From contig NZ_KB911610.1 of the NCBI RefSeq assembly GCF_000383615.1, positions 1 through 60,397 on the forward strand: DNA of 60,397 nt. The letters run 5' to 3'. This document shows, one piece after another, positions 1-8,497 of the stretch; within the stretch, counting starts at the first letter, position 1; each line of letters starts with the position of its first letter. The position numbers and the translations under genes were made by a program. Origin of the DNA: Streptomyces canus 299MFChir4.1. Its GTDB lineage: Bacteria > Actinomycetota > Actinomycetes > Streptomycetales > Streptomycetaceae. The notes beneath the pieces were generated by a model. The model had not been told where the DNA came from. It worked only from the letters and a program-made list of their open reading frames with translations, and did no database searches.

Positions 1-173
<173 letters not shown>

Positions 174-243
174 TCAGTTGCTCGCGTCCACTGTGTTAGT
201 TCTGAGGCAACGACTGTGTCTTTTTCCGGTCGAACTTCATAGT

Positions 244-362
244 GTTTCGGTGGTCATAGCGTGAGGGAAACGCCCGGTTACATTCCGAACCCGGAAGCTA
301 AGCCTTACAGCGCCGATGGTACTGCAGGGGGGACCCTGTGGGAGAGTAGGACACCGCCGAAC
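244..362 (+). rRNA. rrf: 5S ribosomal RNA
   Basis: This is a 119-nt 5S rRNA with the standard streptomycete start (gtttcggtggtcatagcg), the internal loop 'cattccgaacccggaagc' and the closing strand 'gacaccgccgaac', which pairs with the 5' end. It is the last gene of the rrn operon and is followed 10 nt later by a rho-independent terminator. Confidence 0.97.
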
Positions 363-372
363 AAATTTTAAG

Positions 373-404
373 AAAACCCCCGTGCCATTCGGCACGGGGG
401 TTTT
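373..404 (+). terminator. rrn operon rho-independent terminator
   Basis: There is a perfect 14-bp stem (AAAACCCCCGTGCC / GGCACGGGGGTTTT) with an ATTC loop, followed by a T-rich run. It lies 10 nt after 5S, as expected for the end of an rRNA transcript. Confidence 0.93.
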
Positions 405-566
405 TCTATTTCACCCTGGCGACGGTGAGATGCTTAAGGACCGGTCGGCCGCCACGGTCCTGGCGCCGTAGCGTTTGGTGAGGTCCTTTGCCGTAATCAT
501 GCTTCGATGCTCGTGCGGACCGGGGCGGCGGGCGTCGGACCGTGGGCAGTATTCCAGGTGAGGCGG

Positions 567-584
567 GTAGTACCCGAGTACTAC
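567..584. promoter_or_regulatory. Inverted repeat next to GNAT start
   Basis: The sequence reads GTAGTAC-CCGA-GTACTAC, with two perfect 7-bp arms and a 4-nt centre. It ends 1-10 nt before the possible GTG (586) and ATG (595) starts of the acetyltransferase. The placement suits a repressor operator. No cognate regulator is next to it, so the role is inferred only. Confidence 0.45.
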
Positions 585-594
585 TGTGGCCCGC

Positions 595-1140
595 ATGAGC
601 TACGTGATCAGATCCGTCCGCGCCGATGAGTGGCCCGCCGCGAAGGAGTTGCGGCTTGTGGCGCTCCAGGATCCGGTCGCGCCTCTCGCCTTCCTGGAGA
701 CCTATGAGGAGGCCGCGGCACGGCCCGACTCCTTCTGGCGAGAGCGGACGGCCAAGGGTGCCGACGGTGCGGACGGGGCGCAGACGGTCATCGCCGAGGC
801 GCCGGACGGGCGCTGGGTCGGCACGGTGACCGTGCTGCTGGAGGAGCCCGGGACCACGGACTGGGCCGGGTTTCCGGTCGAGCGGAAGCAGGGGCATGTC
901 GTCGGGGTGTTCGTGCGGCCCGAGGAGCGCGGGAACGGGCTCACCGATGTGCTGTTCGATGCCGCGGTGGAGTGGGCGTGGGCGCACGGTGCCGAGCGGG
1001 TGCGGCTGATCGTGCACGAGGACAACGGGCGGGCGCAGCGGTTCTACCGCAAGGCGGGATTCGAGCCCACGGGTGTCGTCGTGCCGCTGACGGCCGCTTC
1101 GGGGCAGTCCGAGTTGGAGTTCGCGCTGGAACGCGTCTGA
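595..1140 (+). CDS. GNAT family N-acetyltransferase
   Basis: This 181-residue protein should transfer an acetyl group from acetyl-CoA to an amine; the substrate is unknown. The acetyl-CoA loop of GNAT motif A is visible as 'VVGVFVRPEERGNGLTDVL', and motif B as 'RLIVHEDNGRAQRFYRKAGF', so the fold is clear. The cytoplasmic protein has no signal or membrane segment. I prefer ATG 595 (MSYVIRSVRAD). An in-frame GTG at 586 would add three residues. Neither has a convincing Shine-Dalgarno, and a palindrome sits directly upstream. The gene stands alone downstream of the rRNA terminator. It is followed immediately by the broken remains of a different GNAT gene. Confidence 0.85.
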   Translation: MSYVIRSVRADEWPAAKELRLVALQDPVAPLAFLETYEEAAARPDSFWRERTAKGADGADGAQTVIAEAPDGRWVGTVTVLLEEPGTTDWAGFPVERKQGHVVGVFVRPEERGNGLTDVLFDAAVEWAWAHGAERVRLIVHEDNGRAQRFYRKAGFEPTGVVVPLTAASGQSELEFALERV

Positions 1141-1576
1141 CTCCGCTCAGCGCCGAGCAGGCCGGAGCCCTCGTCGGCCGTCTGCTCGCGCTAGGGCGTT
1201 CCGTGCCCTCCGTCAGCGCGGACGACGCCACCGCCGCCGTTTGCGTCAGGCGTGGCAGCGGCACGCTCGTGCCGCCGGAGCCGCTTCCGGCGGGCCCGGG
1301 GACGGCTCGTGGGAGAGCGCGATCATGAGCAACTCAGTGACCTGTGCCGCGGGTTCGCCGCGGACGTGGGTGCGGCCGTCACCATCGACGCCGGCTCCTG
1401 GGCCGGCACCCGCTTCCCCGAAAGGAGCCGTGCCGGCCCACCTGCGAGAGCGTGGTTACGCGGGTGCTGTGACGGGCGGGGTGAGCCGGGCCGCGTCGGC
1501 CGCGGGGGCCACGGATGTCGTGCTGTTCACGGGCGCGAGCCAAGATGGTGTACGACTTCTGGGCTTCGACCTTTGA
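1141..1576 (+). pseudogene. Decayed GNAT acetyltransferase (frameshifted)
   Basis: Pieces of one acetyltransferase lie in order but in different plus-strand frames. An N-terminal piece (LTPLSAEQAGALVGRLLALG ... VPPEPLPAGPG) ends at the stop at 1326-1328. A middle piece (VGERDHEQLSDLCRGFAADV ... DAGSWAGTRF) is in a second frame. The C-terminal piece (PAHLRERGYAGAV ... GATDVVLFT) is in a third frame. A terminal 'MVYDFW' is in the first frame again. In intact relatives these would be joined by a stretch ending NALYQRIGY, which is missing here. At least three frameshifts and one deletion are needed, so this is a non-functional relic. Confidence 0.7.
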
Positions 1577-1579
1577 GCT

Positions 1580-3112
1580 CTACGCCGGGAGGTCCGCGTC
1601 CGGCCAGCGGGTGCGGGCCTGTTCGCGGGACCGGAGGAGGGCCAGGGTCGGCAGGCCGCGGTCCGCTCCGGTGGCCAGCAGCTCCGGGAGTTGGGGGAGC
1701 GGAGCGACGGCGGCGACGTCGTCCAGGACGAGCGTGAGTGGTGGGTCGAGGCGACCGGAGGATGACCGTTCGGCCATGCGCCGGCCACGCTCGACCACGC
1801 TTGAGGTGAGGGCCGTCAGCAGGGGCATCGCGCCCGGGTTGGTCCTGGGGTCCTCGATCGATTCACCGACCACATAAAGCGTGCCCCCTTCGTCGACGAA
1901 GGAATCCAAGGCGAGGGCATCATTTCGGTTGGGAGTGCATGCCTCGCGGATGTTGACCGTGAAGAGTGCGGAGAGCGCTCGGCTGGTCAACTCCTGGGCG
2001 ATGTCACGGCGTTCGGGGTGCGCGGTGAGGGCGGCTTCGAGTTCGCCTGCGGAGCCGGGGGCCGCCTTGGGGTGGGTGCGGAGGGTTCTGACGGCGTCCT
2101 GGACCTGGGTGCCCTGGCACCAGCGGTGGACGTGGCGGATGGTGCGGGCCTCTATGGCCGCCGCGTGGAGGTAGCTGCGCAGGAGCGTTTCGGCTACGTC
2201 GGTGACGGCCTGGTCGATCTTTGCGGTGGGGCGGATGGGGGCGAGGAGGGCGCTGGCTCTGGCCTTGGCTGTCTCCTTGTGCTCGCAGCCGGCTGTGGGG
2301 GACCAGTGGAGGCGGGCCGGGGTGTCGCAGAGGTGGGTGGGGTCGTAGACGTGGACCGGGCCGAGTTTGGCTCTGGCGTCCTTGGTGTCGGACCAGAGGG
2401 CGGGGTTCGAGGTGACTACGAGGGCGGGGCCCTCCGCGTCTCTGATGGCCTGGGTGGCGGTGGGGTGGCGGGCTTCACGGGGGGCGTAGAGGATCGCGCC
2501 TTCGGCGCGTTGTGCTTCCCACCCGCCGACCCGTTCAACATTCGTCGTCGGGTGCGGGTGGCCCCCATGGGAGTGGAGCGCCGTCGTCGGCTGCGGCTGT
2601 CCGGCCGACGGCAGCAGCGGGTTGGTCAGCGGCACCGTGGCCGTCGGTTGTTGCTCCGCCGCCGGTCTGGGTGCCGGTACCTCGTGACGGGGTTCCGGGG
2701 CCGTAAGGCGTTCCCGTGTCGCCAGTTTCTCCGCTCGCGTCCGTGCGCGTACCGCCCGCCAGCGGGCCAGCGTCCCCATCACGAAGATCGTCAGGACGAT
2801 GAGGATCAGCAGCTGGCCGATGAACAGGCCCCAGAGCAGGCCGTATCCGGCGAGCTGGCCGGCCGGGGTGTCGGGCCAGGCGCCGGGGATGTCCTGGGGG
2901 TGGCCGATGAGGTGGCGCATGGCCAGGGGGGTGCGGGTGAAGGTGACGCCCTGGGGCCAGTCGCCGTGGGTGAACAGGCCGGCGAGGCCCGTGGCCGACC
3001 AGACCAGCAGGGTCATGCCGAGGAGGAAGGCGAGTATGCCGACCAACAGCCCGTCCGGGATGCCTCCTTGGGCTCCCTGACCGCCCTGGTGGCGGTCGTC
3101 CGGTCTCACCAC
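1580..3112 (-). CDS. VirD4/TraG-like type IV secretion protein, degenerate
   Basis: This 510-residue membrane protein is the last gene of the T4SS-like operon. Two hydrophobic segments near the N-terminus (LLVGILAFLLGMTLLVWSA and LLWGLFIGQLLILIVLTIF) flank an extracytoplasmic loop and are followed by a Pro-rich linker. The C-terminal half follows the layout of coupling-protein ATPases, with 'GPALVVTSNPALW' after the P-loop position and a Walker-B-like 'LTLVLDDVAAVAPLPQLPEL'. The P-loop itself is replaced by 'YAPREARHPTATQ' and has no GKT/S. The chain stops soon after 'LPTLALLRSREQARTRW', where full VirD4 proteins usually continue. Start GTG 3112 is chosen because GGAGG lies 7 nt upstream and 11 nt separate it from the VirB4 stop. 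It is probably not an active ATPase. Confidence 0.7.
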   Translation of the reverse strand: MVRPDDRHQGGQGAQGGIPDGLLVGILAFLLGMTLLVWSATGLAGLFTHGDWPQGVTFTRTPLAMRHLIGHPQDIPGAWPDTPAGQLAGYGLLWGLFIGQLLILIVLTIFVMGTLARWRAVRARTRAEKLATRERLTAPEPRHEVPAPRPAAEQQPTATVPLTNPLLPSAGQPQPTTALHSHGGHPHPTTNVERVGGWEAQRAEGAILYAPREARHPTATQAIRDAEGPALVVTSNPALWSDTKDARAKLGPVHVYDPTHLCDTPARLHWSPTAGCEHKETAKARASALLAPIRPTAKIDQAVTDVAETLLRSYLHAAAIEARTIRHVHRWCQGTQVQDAVRTLRTHPKAAPGSAGELEAALTAHPERRDIAQELTSRALSALFTVNIREACTPNRNDALALDSFVDEGGTLYVVGESIEDPRTNPGAMPLLTALTSSVVERGRRMAERSSSGRLDPPLTLVLDDVAAVAPLPQLPELLATGADRGLPTLALLRSREQARTRWPDADLPA

Positions 3113-3123
3113 TGCCCGGCCTC

Positions 3124-4533
3124 CTACGCCACCGTCGACTCGGAGTCGCCCATGTGCTGTTCCACGAAGGCCGCCGCCCGCTCCTCCGCCTCCAGCTCGG
3201 CGGCGCGCAGGGCGTCGTCGGTGAGGTCGCTGGAGGACTCCGTCATCGCTCGGTCCGTGAAGACCAGGGGGCGTTCGGTCTCGGTGACCAGGTGTTTGAC
3301 CACCTGGACATTGCCGTTGACGTCCCAGACGGCGATGCCGGGGCTGAGGGACGGGATGATCTCGACCGCCCAGCGGGGCAGGCCCAGGACGCGGCCCGTC
3401 GCTCGTGCCTCGTCGGCCTTCTGGGCGTAGATGGTACGGGTCGAGGCCATTTTCAGGATGGCTGCCGCTTCCTTCGCCGCCGCTCCGTCCACCACGTCGG
3501 ACAGGTGGTGGACCACCGCCACGAAGGACAGGCCGAGCCGGCGGCCGAACTTCAGCAGGCGCTGGAAGAGCTGGGCCACGAACGGGCTGGCGATGATGTG
3601 CCAGGCCTCCTCGACCAGGAAGATGCGCTTCTTGCGGTCGGGGCGGATCCAGGTGTGTTCCAGCCATACACCGACGATCGCCATGAGGATGGGCATGGCG
3701 ATGGAGTTGCGGTCGATGTGGGACAAATCGAAGACGATCAGCGGCGCGTCGAGGTCGATGCCGACCGTGGTCGGGCCGTCGAACATGCCCCGCAGGTCAC
3801 CGTCGACCAGGCGGTCCAGGACCAGGGCGACATCGAGGCCCCACGCGCGGACGTCCTCTATGTCGACGTTCATCGCCTCGGCCGACTCGGGTTCGGGGTG
3901 CCGTAGCTGCTCGACGATGTCGGTGAGGATCGGCTGGCGTTCGACGATCGTCTCGTTGACGTAGGCGTGCGCGACCTTCAGCGCGAAGCCGGAGCGCTCG
4001 TCGAGGCCGTGGCCCATCGCGACCTCGATGATGGTCCGGAGCAGGGCGAGCTGCCCCGTCGTCGTGATCGCCGGGTCGAGCGGGTTGAGGCGGATCCCCA
4101 TGTCCAGGGCGGCCATCGGGTCCAGGCGGATGGGAGTTATCCCCAACTCCTGCGCGATGAGGTTCCATTCGCCGACGCCGTCCTCGCCCTGGGCGTCGAG
4201 GACGACGACCTGGCGGTCACGGAAGCGCAGCTGCCGCAGGACGTACGTCTTCTCGAGCGCCGACTTGCCGTTGCCGGACTCGCCAAGGACCAGCCAGTGG
4301 GGTGCCGGCAGCTGCTGGCCGTAGAGCTGGAAAGGGTCGTAGATGTAGCCCTTGCCGGAGTACACCTCACGGCCGATGATCACGCCCGAGTCGCCGAGGC
4401 CGGGCGCGGCGGTCGGGAGGTAGACCGCCTGCGCCTGGCCGGTGGAGGTGCGGACCGGCAGGCGGGTCGTCTCGACCTTTCCGAAGAGGAAGGCCGCGAA
4501 GGCGTCGGAGAGGACGGACAGCGGATCCCGCAT
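3124..4533 (-). CDS. VirB4/TraC-like conjugation ATPase
   Basis: This 469-residue cytoplasmic P-loop ATPase energises type IV secretion-like machines. Walker A is intact (GESGNGKSALEK, residues ~84-95), followed by 'RQVVVLDAQGE'. Walker B is RIFLVEEAWHIIA (~303-315). The 'RLGLSFVAVVHHLSDV' segment corresponds to the sensor region after Walker B. It is shorter than plasmid VirB4 proteins (~800 residues) because the N-terminal VirB4 part seems to be carried by the preceding gene product. The start is ATG 4533, with a purine-rich AGGTAGGGG upstream. It lies 10 nt after the upstream stop, so translation is probably coupled. Confidence 0.85.
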   Translation of the reverse strand: MRDPLSVLSDAFAAFLFGKVETTRLPVRTSTGQAQAVYLPTAAPGLGDSGVIIGREVYSGKGYIYDPFQLYGQQLPAPHWLVLGESGNGKSALEKTYVLRQLRFRDRQVVVLDAQGEDGVGEWNLIAQELGITPIRLDPMAALDMGIRLNPLDPAITTTGQLALLRTIIEVAMGHGLDERSGFALKVAHAYVNETIVERQPILTDIVEQLRHPEPESAEAMNVDIEDVRAWGLDVALVLDRLVDGDLRGMFDGPTTVGIDLDAPLIVFDLSHIDRNSIAMPILMAIVGVWLEHTWIRPDRKKRIFLVEEAWHIIASPFVAQLFQRLLKFGRRLGLSFVAVVHHLSDVVDGAAAKEAAAILKMASTRTIYAQKADEARATGRVLGLPRWAVEIIPSLSPGIAVWDVNGNVQVVKHLVTETERPLVFTDRAMTESSSDLTDDALRAAELEAEERAAAFVEQHMGDSESTVA

Positions 4534-4543
4534 GCTTTTGCCC

Positions 4544-6103
4544 CTACCTTCGAATGCCGGTGGCGAACGGAAGTGTGTTCACAAAGGCGCGATGGTGCTC
4601 CCGGTCGCACCACTCCAGTTTCAGATACGACTTTCCGGCCGAGGCCCGGATGGTCCGCTTGTCGCGGGCCAGGGCCTCGGGGTTACGGGAGGAGACGGTG
4701 ATGTAGCCGACCAGGTTGACCCCGGCCGCGCCGCTCGCGAGGTCCTCGCCGCGCTGGTCGAGCCGGTTGTGGGCGGCGATGTCGCGCGGGTCCACGGTCC
4801 GGTTCATCTTGGCGGCCCGGGAGGCCTCGGCGTCGTCGTTGGTCTTCTCGGTCAGCATGCGCTCGATGGCGATCTCGGTGGGTTCGAGGTCCATCGTGAC
4901 GGCGACCGTGCGGATGACGTCCGGGGTGTGGACGAGGAGGGGGGCGAGGAAGTTGACGCCCACCGGGGTCATCGGCCACTCCTTCACCCAGGCCGTGGCG
5001 TGGCACCAGGGCGCGCGGGTGCTGGATTCCCTCGTCTTCGCTTGGAGGAAGGTCGGTTCCATGGCGTCGAGTTCGGCCGGCCAGGCGTTGCGCTTGGTCA
5101 TCGCCTGGATGTGGTCGATGGGGTGGTCGGGGTCGTACATGGAGTGGATCAGCGAGGCCAGCCGGCCCTGGCCGAGGGGCTGGCGGACCCGGATGTCGGC
5201 CTCCTGGAGGCGGGAGCAGATGTCGGTCAGCTCGCGGGCCATGACGACCGCGAGGCCCGCGTCCTTGTCCAGCCTGCGGCCGGACTGGGGGCGGGCGGCG
5301 CGGGCCATCGCGTGGGCCTCCGCCGCCAGTTCACGGGTGTAGTGCATGCAGGCGACGAGATACGCGCGGTGCTGCTCGCTGCTGGTGGACACCATCGACT
5401 GGAGTTGATCGTACGACGTCTGCAGCCAGGGCAGCGCCTTGTCGTCCCCGCGCAGGGCGACGTCCTTGGCGTGGGCGTCGGGGTCGGCGGGGAGGGTGCG
5501 GGCGAGCATCTGGATGCGGGTGACGAAGCCGTCGCCGTTGGCCACGTGCTTGAGCAGGGTGCCGAAGCGGTCGACGAGGGCTTCCTGGTCCTCGGAGTCG
5601 CGCAGGCCGACGCCGGGGCCCTCGATCTCGATGGCGGCGGTGACGGTCCGGCGGTCCGCGTGGAGGAGTACGGCGATCTCGTCGGGCCCGAACGGGGCGG
5701 CGAGCCAGTTGATCCGGCCGATGCCCGGGGGCGGGCCGACCTCGACCTCGCGGCCGTCGACGTGGGTGCCGGCCTCCATCACGGAGGAGCGGTAGGTCGT
5801 GCCCTGGCGCAGGGTGCGCTTGTAACTGCGGTTGATCTCGAACCACTTGTAGAAGGTGCGGCGCTTGTACGGCACGTAGACCGCGGCCAGGGCGAGCAGC
5901 GGGAAGCCCGTCAGCAGGACGATGCGCAGGGACAGGACCGGGACGAGGAGCCCGCACATCATGCCGAGGAACGCGCCCACGATGATGAGCGCGATCTCGC
6001 CCGTCTCGCGGTTGCGGCCGACGATCGCGTTCGGCCGGGCGCGGCCGATCAGATATGTACGGCGGGGCGTGACCGTATGCGACACGTGGGACTCGGTCGT
6101 CAA
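4544..6103 (-). CDS. SCO6880-family (PrgI/VirB3-like) T4SS component
   Basis: This is a 519-residue protein with two adjacent transmembrane helices near residues 40-80 (ALIIVGAFLGMMCGLLVPVL and the following LLTGFPLLALAAVYV), as in PrgI/VirB3-type subunits. A long cytoplasmic region resembles the N-terminal domain of VirB4 proteins (e.g. WHATAWVKEWPMTPV-like core, read here as CHATAWVKEWPMTPV). It probably works with the neighbouring VirB4 ATPase as a split VirB3-VirB4 unit. The start is a rare TTG at 6103. AGGAGG lies 9 nt upstream, and TTGA overlaps the upstream stop, which ties its translation to the preceding gene. Confidence 0.75.
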   Translation of the reverse strand: MTTESHVSHTVTPRRTYLIGRARPNAIVGRNRETGEIALIIVGAFLGMMCGLLVPVLSLRIVLLTGFPLLALAAVYVPYKRRTFYKWFEINRSYKRTLRQGTTYRSSVMEAGTHVDGREVEVGPPPGIGRINWLAAPFGPDEIAVLLHADRRTVTAAIEIEGPGVGLRDSEDQEALVDRFGTLLKHVANGDGFVTRIQMLARTLPADPDAHAKDVALRGDDKALPWLQTSYDQLQSMVSTSSEQHRAYLVACMHYTRELAAEAHAMARAARPQSGRRLDKDAGLAVVMARELTDICSRLQEADIRVRQPLGQGRLASLIHSMYDPDHPIDHIQAMTKRNAWPAELDAMEPTFLQAKTRESSTRAPWCHATAWVKEWPMTPVGVNFLAPLLVHTPDVIRTVAVTMDLEPTEIAIERMLTEKTNDDAEASRAAKMNRTVDPRDIAAHNRLDQRGEDLASGAAGVNLVGYITVSSRNPEALARDKRTIRASAGKSYLKLEWCDREHHRAFVNTLPFATGIRR

Positions 6104-7428
6104 CGCCCGTCACCTCCTGTGCTGTTGCTGCCTGCGTTGCGGTTGCCGGCGTGCGGGGTGTTCACCGGGTTGCCCGTGCGGGGAGCGGGAGCGGCGGAGG
6201 GGACAGATCCGCCGCCTCCGTTCGGGGTGCGCGAGCTGTGGGCGGCGACTCCGCCGGACGCCGGGTTGCTCGGGCGGGCGCCCGAACCTCCGGAGGCCTG
6301 ACCGTTGTTGTCGGCCCGGGAGCTGTGGGTCTTGATGCCCTGGGCGACCAGGGTGGCCGGGGAGCTGATGACCGCGGCGGCCTTGCCCTCGGCGTTCTGC
6401 ATGATGCGGTTGTTGCGGGAGCCGGCGATCTCGTCGCCGAAGCCGGGGACGAAACGGTAGATCATCGCGCTGGCGAAGATGGCGAGCAGGATGATGGCGA
6501 GGCCGGAGACGACGGCGGAGAAGGCGTCGGGGCCGTCGTCGGAGGAGAGCGCGCCGGCGAGGCCGAGGACGATGACGATCACCGGTTTGACCAGGATGAC
6601 GGCGATCATGATGCCGGCCCAGCGGCGGACGTGGCCCCAGAGGTTCTTGTCGACGAGGCCGGCGTAGACGACGGTGCCGAGGAGGGCGCCGACGTAGAGG
6701 AGGGCGGCGCGGATGACGAGCTCCAGCCAGAGGACTCCGGCGGCGAGGATGCTGACCAGGGAGACGACGATCAGCATGATGGGGCCGCCGCCGATGTCGT
6801 TGCCCTTCTCCAGGGCGCCGGAGAAGGTGCCGAAGAAGGTGTCTGTCTGGTCGCCGGTGGCCTTCGCGAGGACCTCTGAGACGCCGTCCGTGGCGGAGAC
6901 GACGGTGTAGAGGATCAGGGGGGTGAAGGCGGACGCGAGCACGGTCAGCCAGAGGAACCCGATCGCCTCGCTGATGGCGGTGGTGAGGGGGACGCCTCGC
7001 ACCGCGCGCTTGGCGACGGCCAGCAGCCACAGGAGAAGGGTGAGGATGGTGGATGCGGCGAAGACGACGGCGTACTGCTGGAGGAACTTCTGGTTGGTGA
7101 AGTCGACGTTCGCGGTCTCCTTCACGGCCTCGCTGAGCTTGCCGATGGTCCAGGCGGCGGCCTTGGCGCAGCTTTTGGCGAGGGAGGACATGGGGTCGAG
7201 GGTGGAGGTGGGGTCGTCGTTGATCGACCCGCCGCTCCGCTTGCTGTTGCGGTCGCTCTCGCACAGTTGCCGGGCGGTGCCGGTGATCAGGTCGCAGGCT
7301 TTGTCACTCGTGGAGGGGGACGGAGAGGGTGACGGGGCCGCGAAGGCCCGGGTCGCCAGGAGGACGGTCGCCGTCTGTACGGCTGTGACCGCCGCGGCTG
7401 TCTTGAGTACGTAGCGATTACCGCGCAT
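6100..7428 (-). CDS. VirB6/TrbL-like polytopic membrane protein
   Basis: This 442-residue protein begins with a signal-like segment (TAAAVTAVQTATVLLATRAFA), then a Pro/Ser stretch and two Cys (KACDLI, RQLCES). It has about seven to eight hydrophobic helices between residues ~100 and 330 and a Gly/Ser/Asn-rich tail. This organisation is typical of the VirB6/TrbL inner-membrane channel subunit, though no sequence motif proves it. Start ATG 7428 is preceded by GGAGGG at 7 nt and overlaps the upstream gene by 11 nt. The tail resembles the disordered C-termini of actinobacterial conjugation proteins. Confidence 0.65.
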   Translation of the reverse strand: MRGNRYVLKTAAAVTAVQTATVLLATRAFAAPSPSPSPSTSDKACDLITGTARQLCESDRNSKRSGGSINDDPTSTLDPMSSLAKSCAKAAAWTIGKLSEAVKETANVDFTNQKFLQQYAVVFAASTILTLLLWLLAVAKRAVRGVPLTTAISEAIGFLWLTVLASAFTPLILYTVVSATDGVSEVLAKATGDQTDTFFGTFSGALEKGNDIGGGPIMLIVVSLVSILAAGVLWLELVIRAALLYVGALLGTVVYAGLVDKNLWGHVRRWAGIMIAVILVKPVIVIVLGLAGALSSDDGPDAFSAVVSGLAIILLAIFASAMIYRFVPGFGDEIAGSRNNRIMQNAEGKAAAVISSPATLVAQGIKTHSSRADNNGQASGGSGARPSNPASGGVAAHSSRTPNGGGGSVPSAAPAPRTGNPVNTPHAGNRNAGSNSTGGDGR

Positions 7429-8251
7429 AGGTGAACCCTCCGTACTCGTCAACGGCCTTCGCCATGTCGTCGGCGCTGGAGGCCGTGTCGTCGCCTGGGA
7501 CGGGCGCCGGGCCTTCCTTCTGGGACTGTGTGACGACCTTCCAGTCGCCGGCCGCCCATTCGAGCTTCATGGTCACGGTGAACCAGCTGTTGGTGACGGG
7601 GTTGGTGGAGTTCTCGCCCGCCATGCCGAGCAGGCCGCTGCACCAGACCTCGACGGTCATGTTGTTCTGGGCGGACTCGGTGACCTTGGTGCCGATGGGA
7701 TTCGTACGGGACACGAAGGTGTAGCCGGCGGGTGTGGAGCCGTCGTCGTTCAGGCCGACGTTCTTGCTGAAGGCAGGGGTGTAGGCGCTGTCCATGGCCG
7801 ACTCGAACCCGGCCAGGCGCGCGGGGGCGACGATGGCCTGGAGCGTCGCGTCGCGCTCGGTTTTGTTGAACATGCCGACCGCACCCAACGCCACCGCGTA
7901 GTTCGCCGCCGCGCTCTGCGCCCCCTGGGCGTCGTGTGCGTAGCCCGTGGGGATGGTGCCCGGGGTGGACTGCACCGGCTTGGTGCCGGTGGGGGTGGTT
8001 GCGGAGGCGTCCGGCCGGCTGCCCGCGCCCTTCGCCGAGGAGGAGGAATCGTCTCCTCCGCGGTTCGCGAAGGCGATCGCGGCGATCAGGAGGACGACGA
8101 CGCCGACGACGGTGACCAGGCTTCGGGAGGACGAGCGGCCGGTGCGGCGGGCGCCGCCGTACACGTCCGTGGTGCCGCCCGGCAGGTGTGTGCGGGTCTG
8201 GCCGGTGCCGCCGTATCCGCCGGAGCCCTCCTGGTCGTCTCCGAGACTCAT
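7418..8251 (-). CDS. Single-pass membrane protein of T4SS-like operon
   Basis: This 277-residue protein has a short Gly-rich cytoplasmic start, one transmembrane helix (SLVTVVGVVVLLIAAIAFA, ~residues 45-63) and a Ser/Thr/Pro linker. It ends in a ~180-residue extracytoplasmic domain with WCSGLLGMAGE and an 'EWAAGDWKVV' segment. The outer domain is reminiscent of the small alpha+beta folds of VirB8/TcpC-type proteins, but this is inference. ATG 8251 is preferred over an upstream extension because codon quality falls off above it and a G-rich GAGGGGGCG lies upstream. It overlaps the next gene. Confidence 0.65.
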   Translation of the reverse strand: MSLGDDQEGSGGYGGTGQTRTHLPGGTTDVYGGARRTGRSSSRSLVTVVGVVVLLIAAIAFANRGGDDSSSSAKGAGSRPDASATTPTGTKPVQSTPGTIPTGYAHDAQGAQSAAANYAVALGAVGMFNKTERDATLQAIVAPARLAGFESAMDSAYTPAFSKNVGLNDDGSTPAGYTFVSRTNPIGTKVTESAQNNMTVEVWCSGLLGMAGENSTNPVTNSWFTVTMKLEWAAGDWKVVTQSQKEGPAPVPGDDTASSADDMAKAVDEYGGFTYAR

Positions 8252-8497
8252 GCCGCTTACGCCCCCTCGACGTGGTGCGGGAAAGTGCGGGTAAACGCGT
8301 ACGAGTACGACGGTAGCCCCGCTGGTTCCCGCGCGGGCGCGGTGTGGTGACTCGGCATCAGAGTCATCGGAGTCATCGAGGAGATCGGAGACATCGGGGG
8401 GACGCAACCTCAGCCGGTGGGCACTGCGGACGGGTGGGGTAGAGGGGGTACCGGGCGCGCCCGGCCGGACCGGAGGTGCGTCGACCGGACGCGGCGG

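Noticed and set aside
3154..3906. Plus-strand frames opposite the VirB4-like gene
   Set aside because: They are antisense shadows of the ATPase, with no ribosome-binding sites or recognisable domains.
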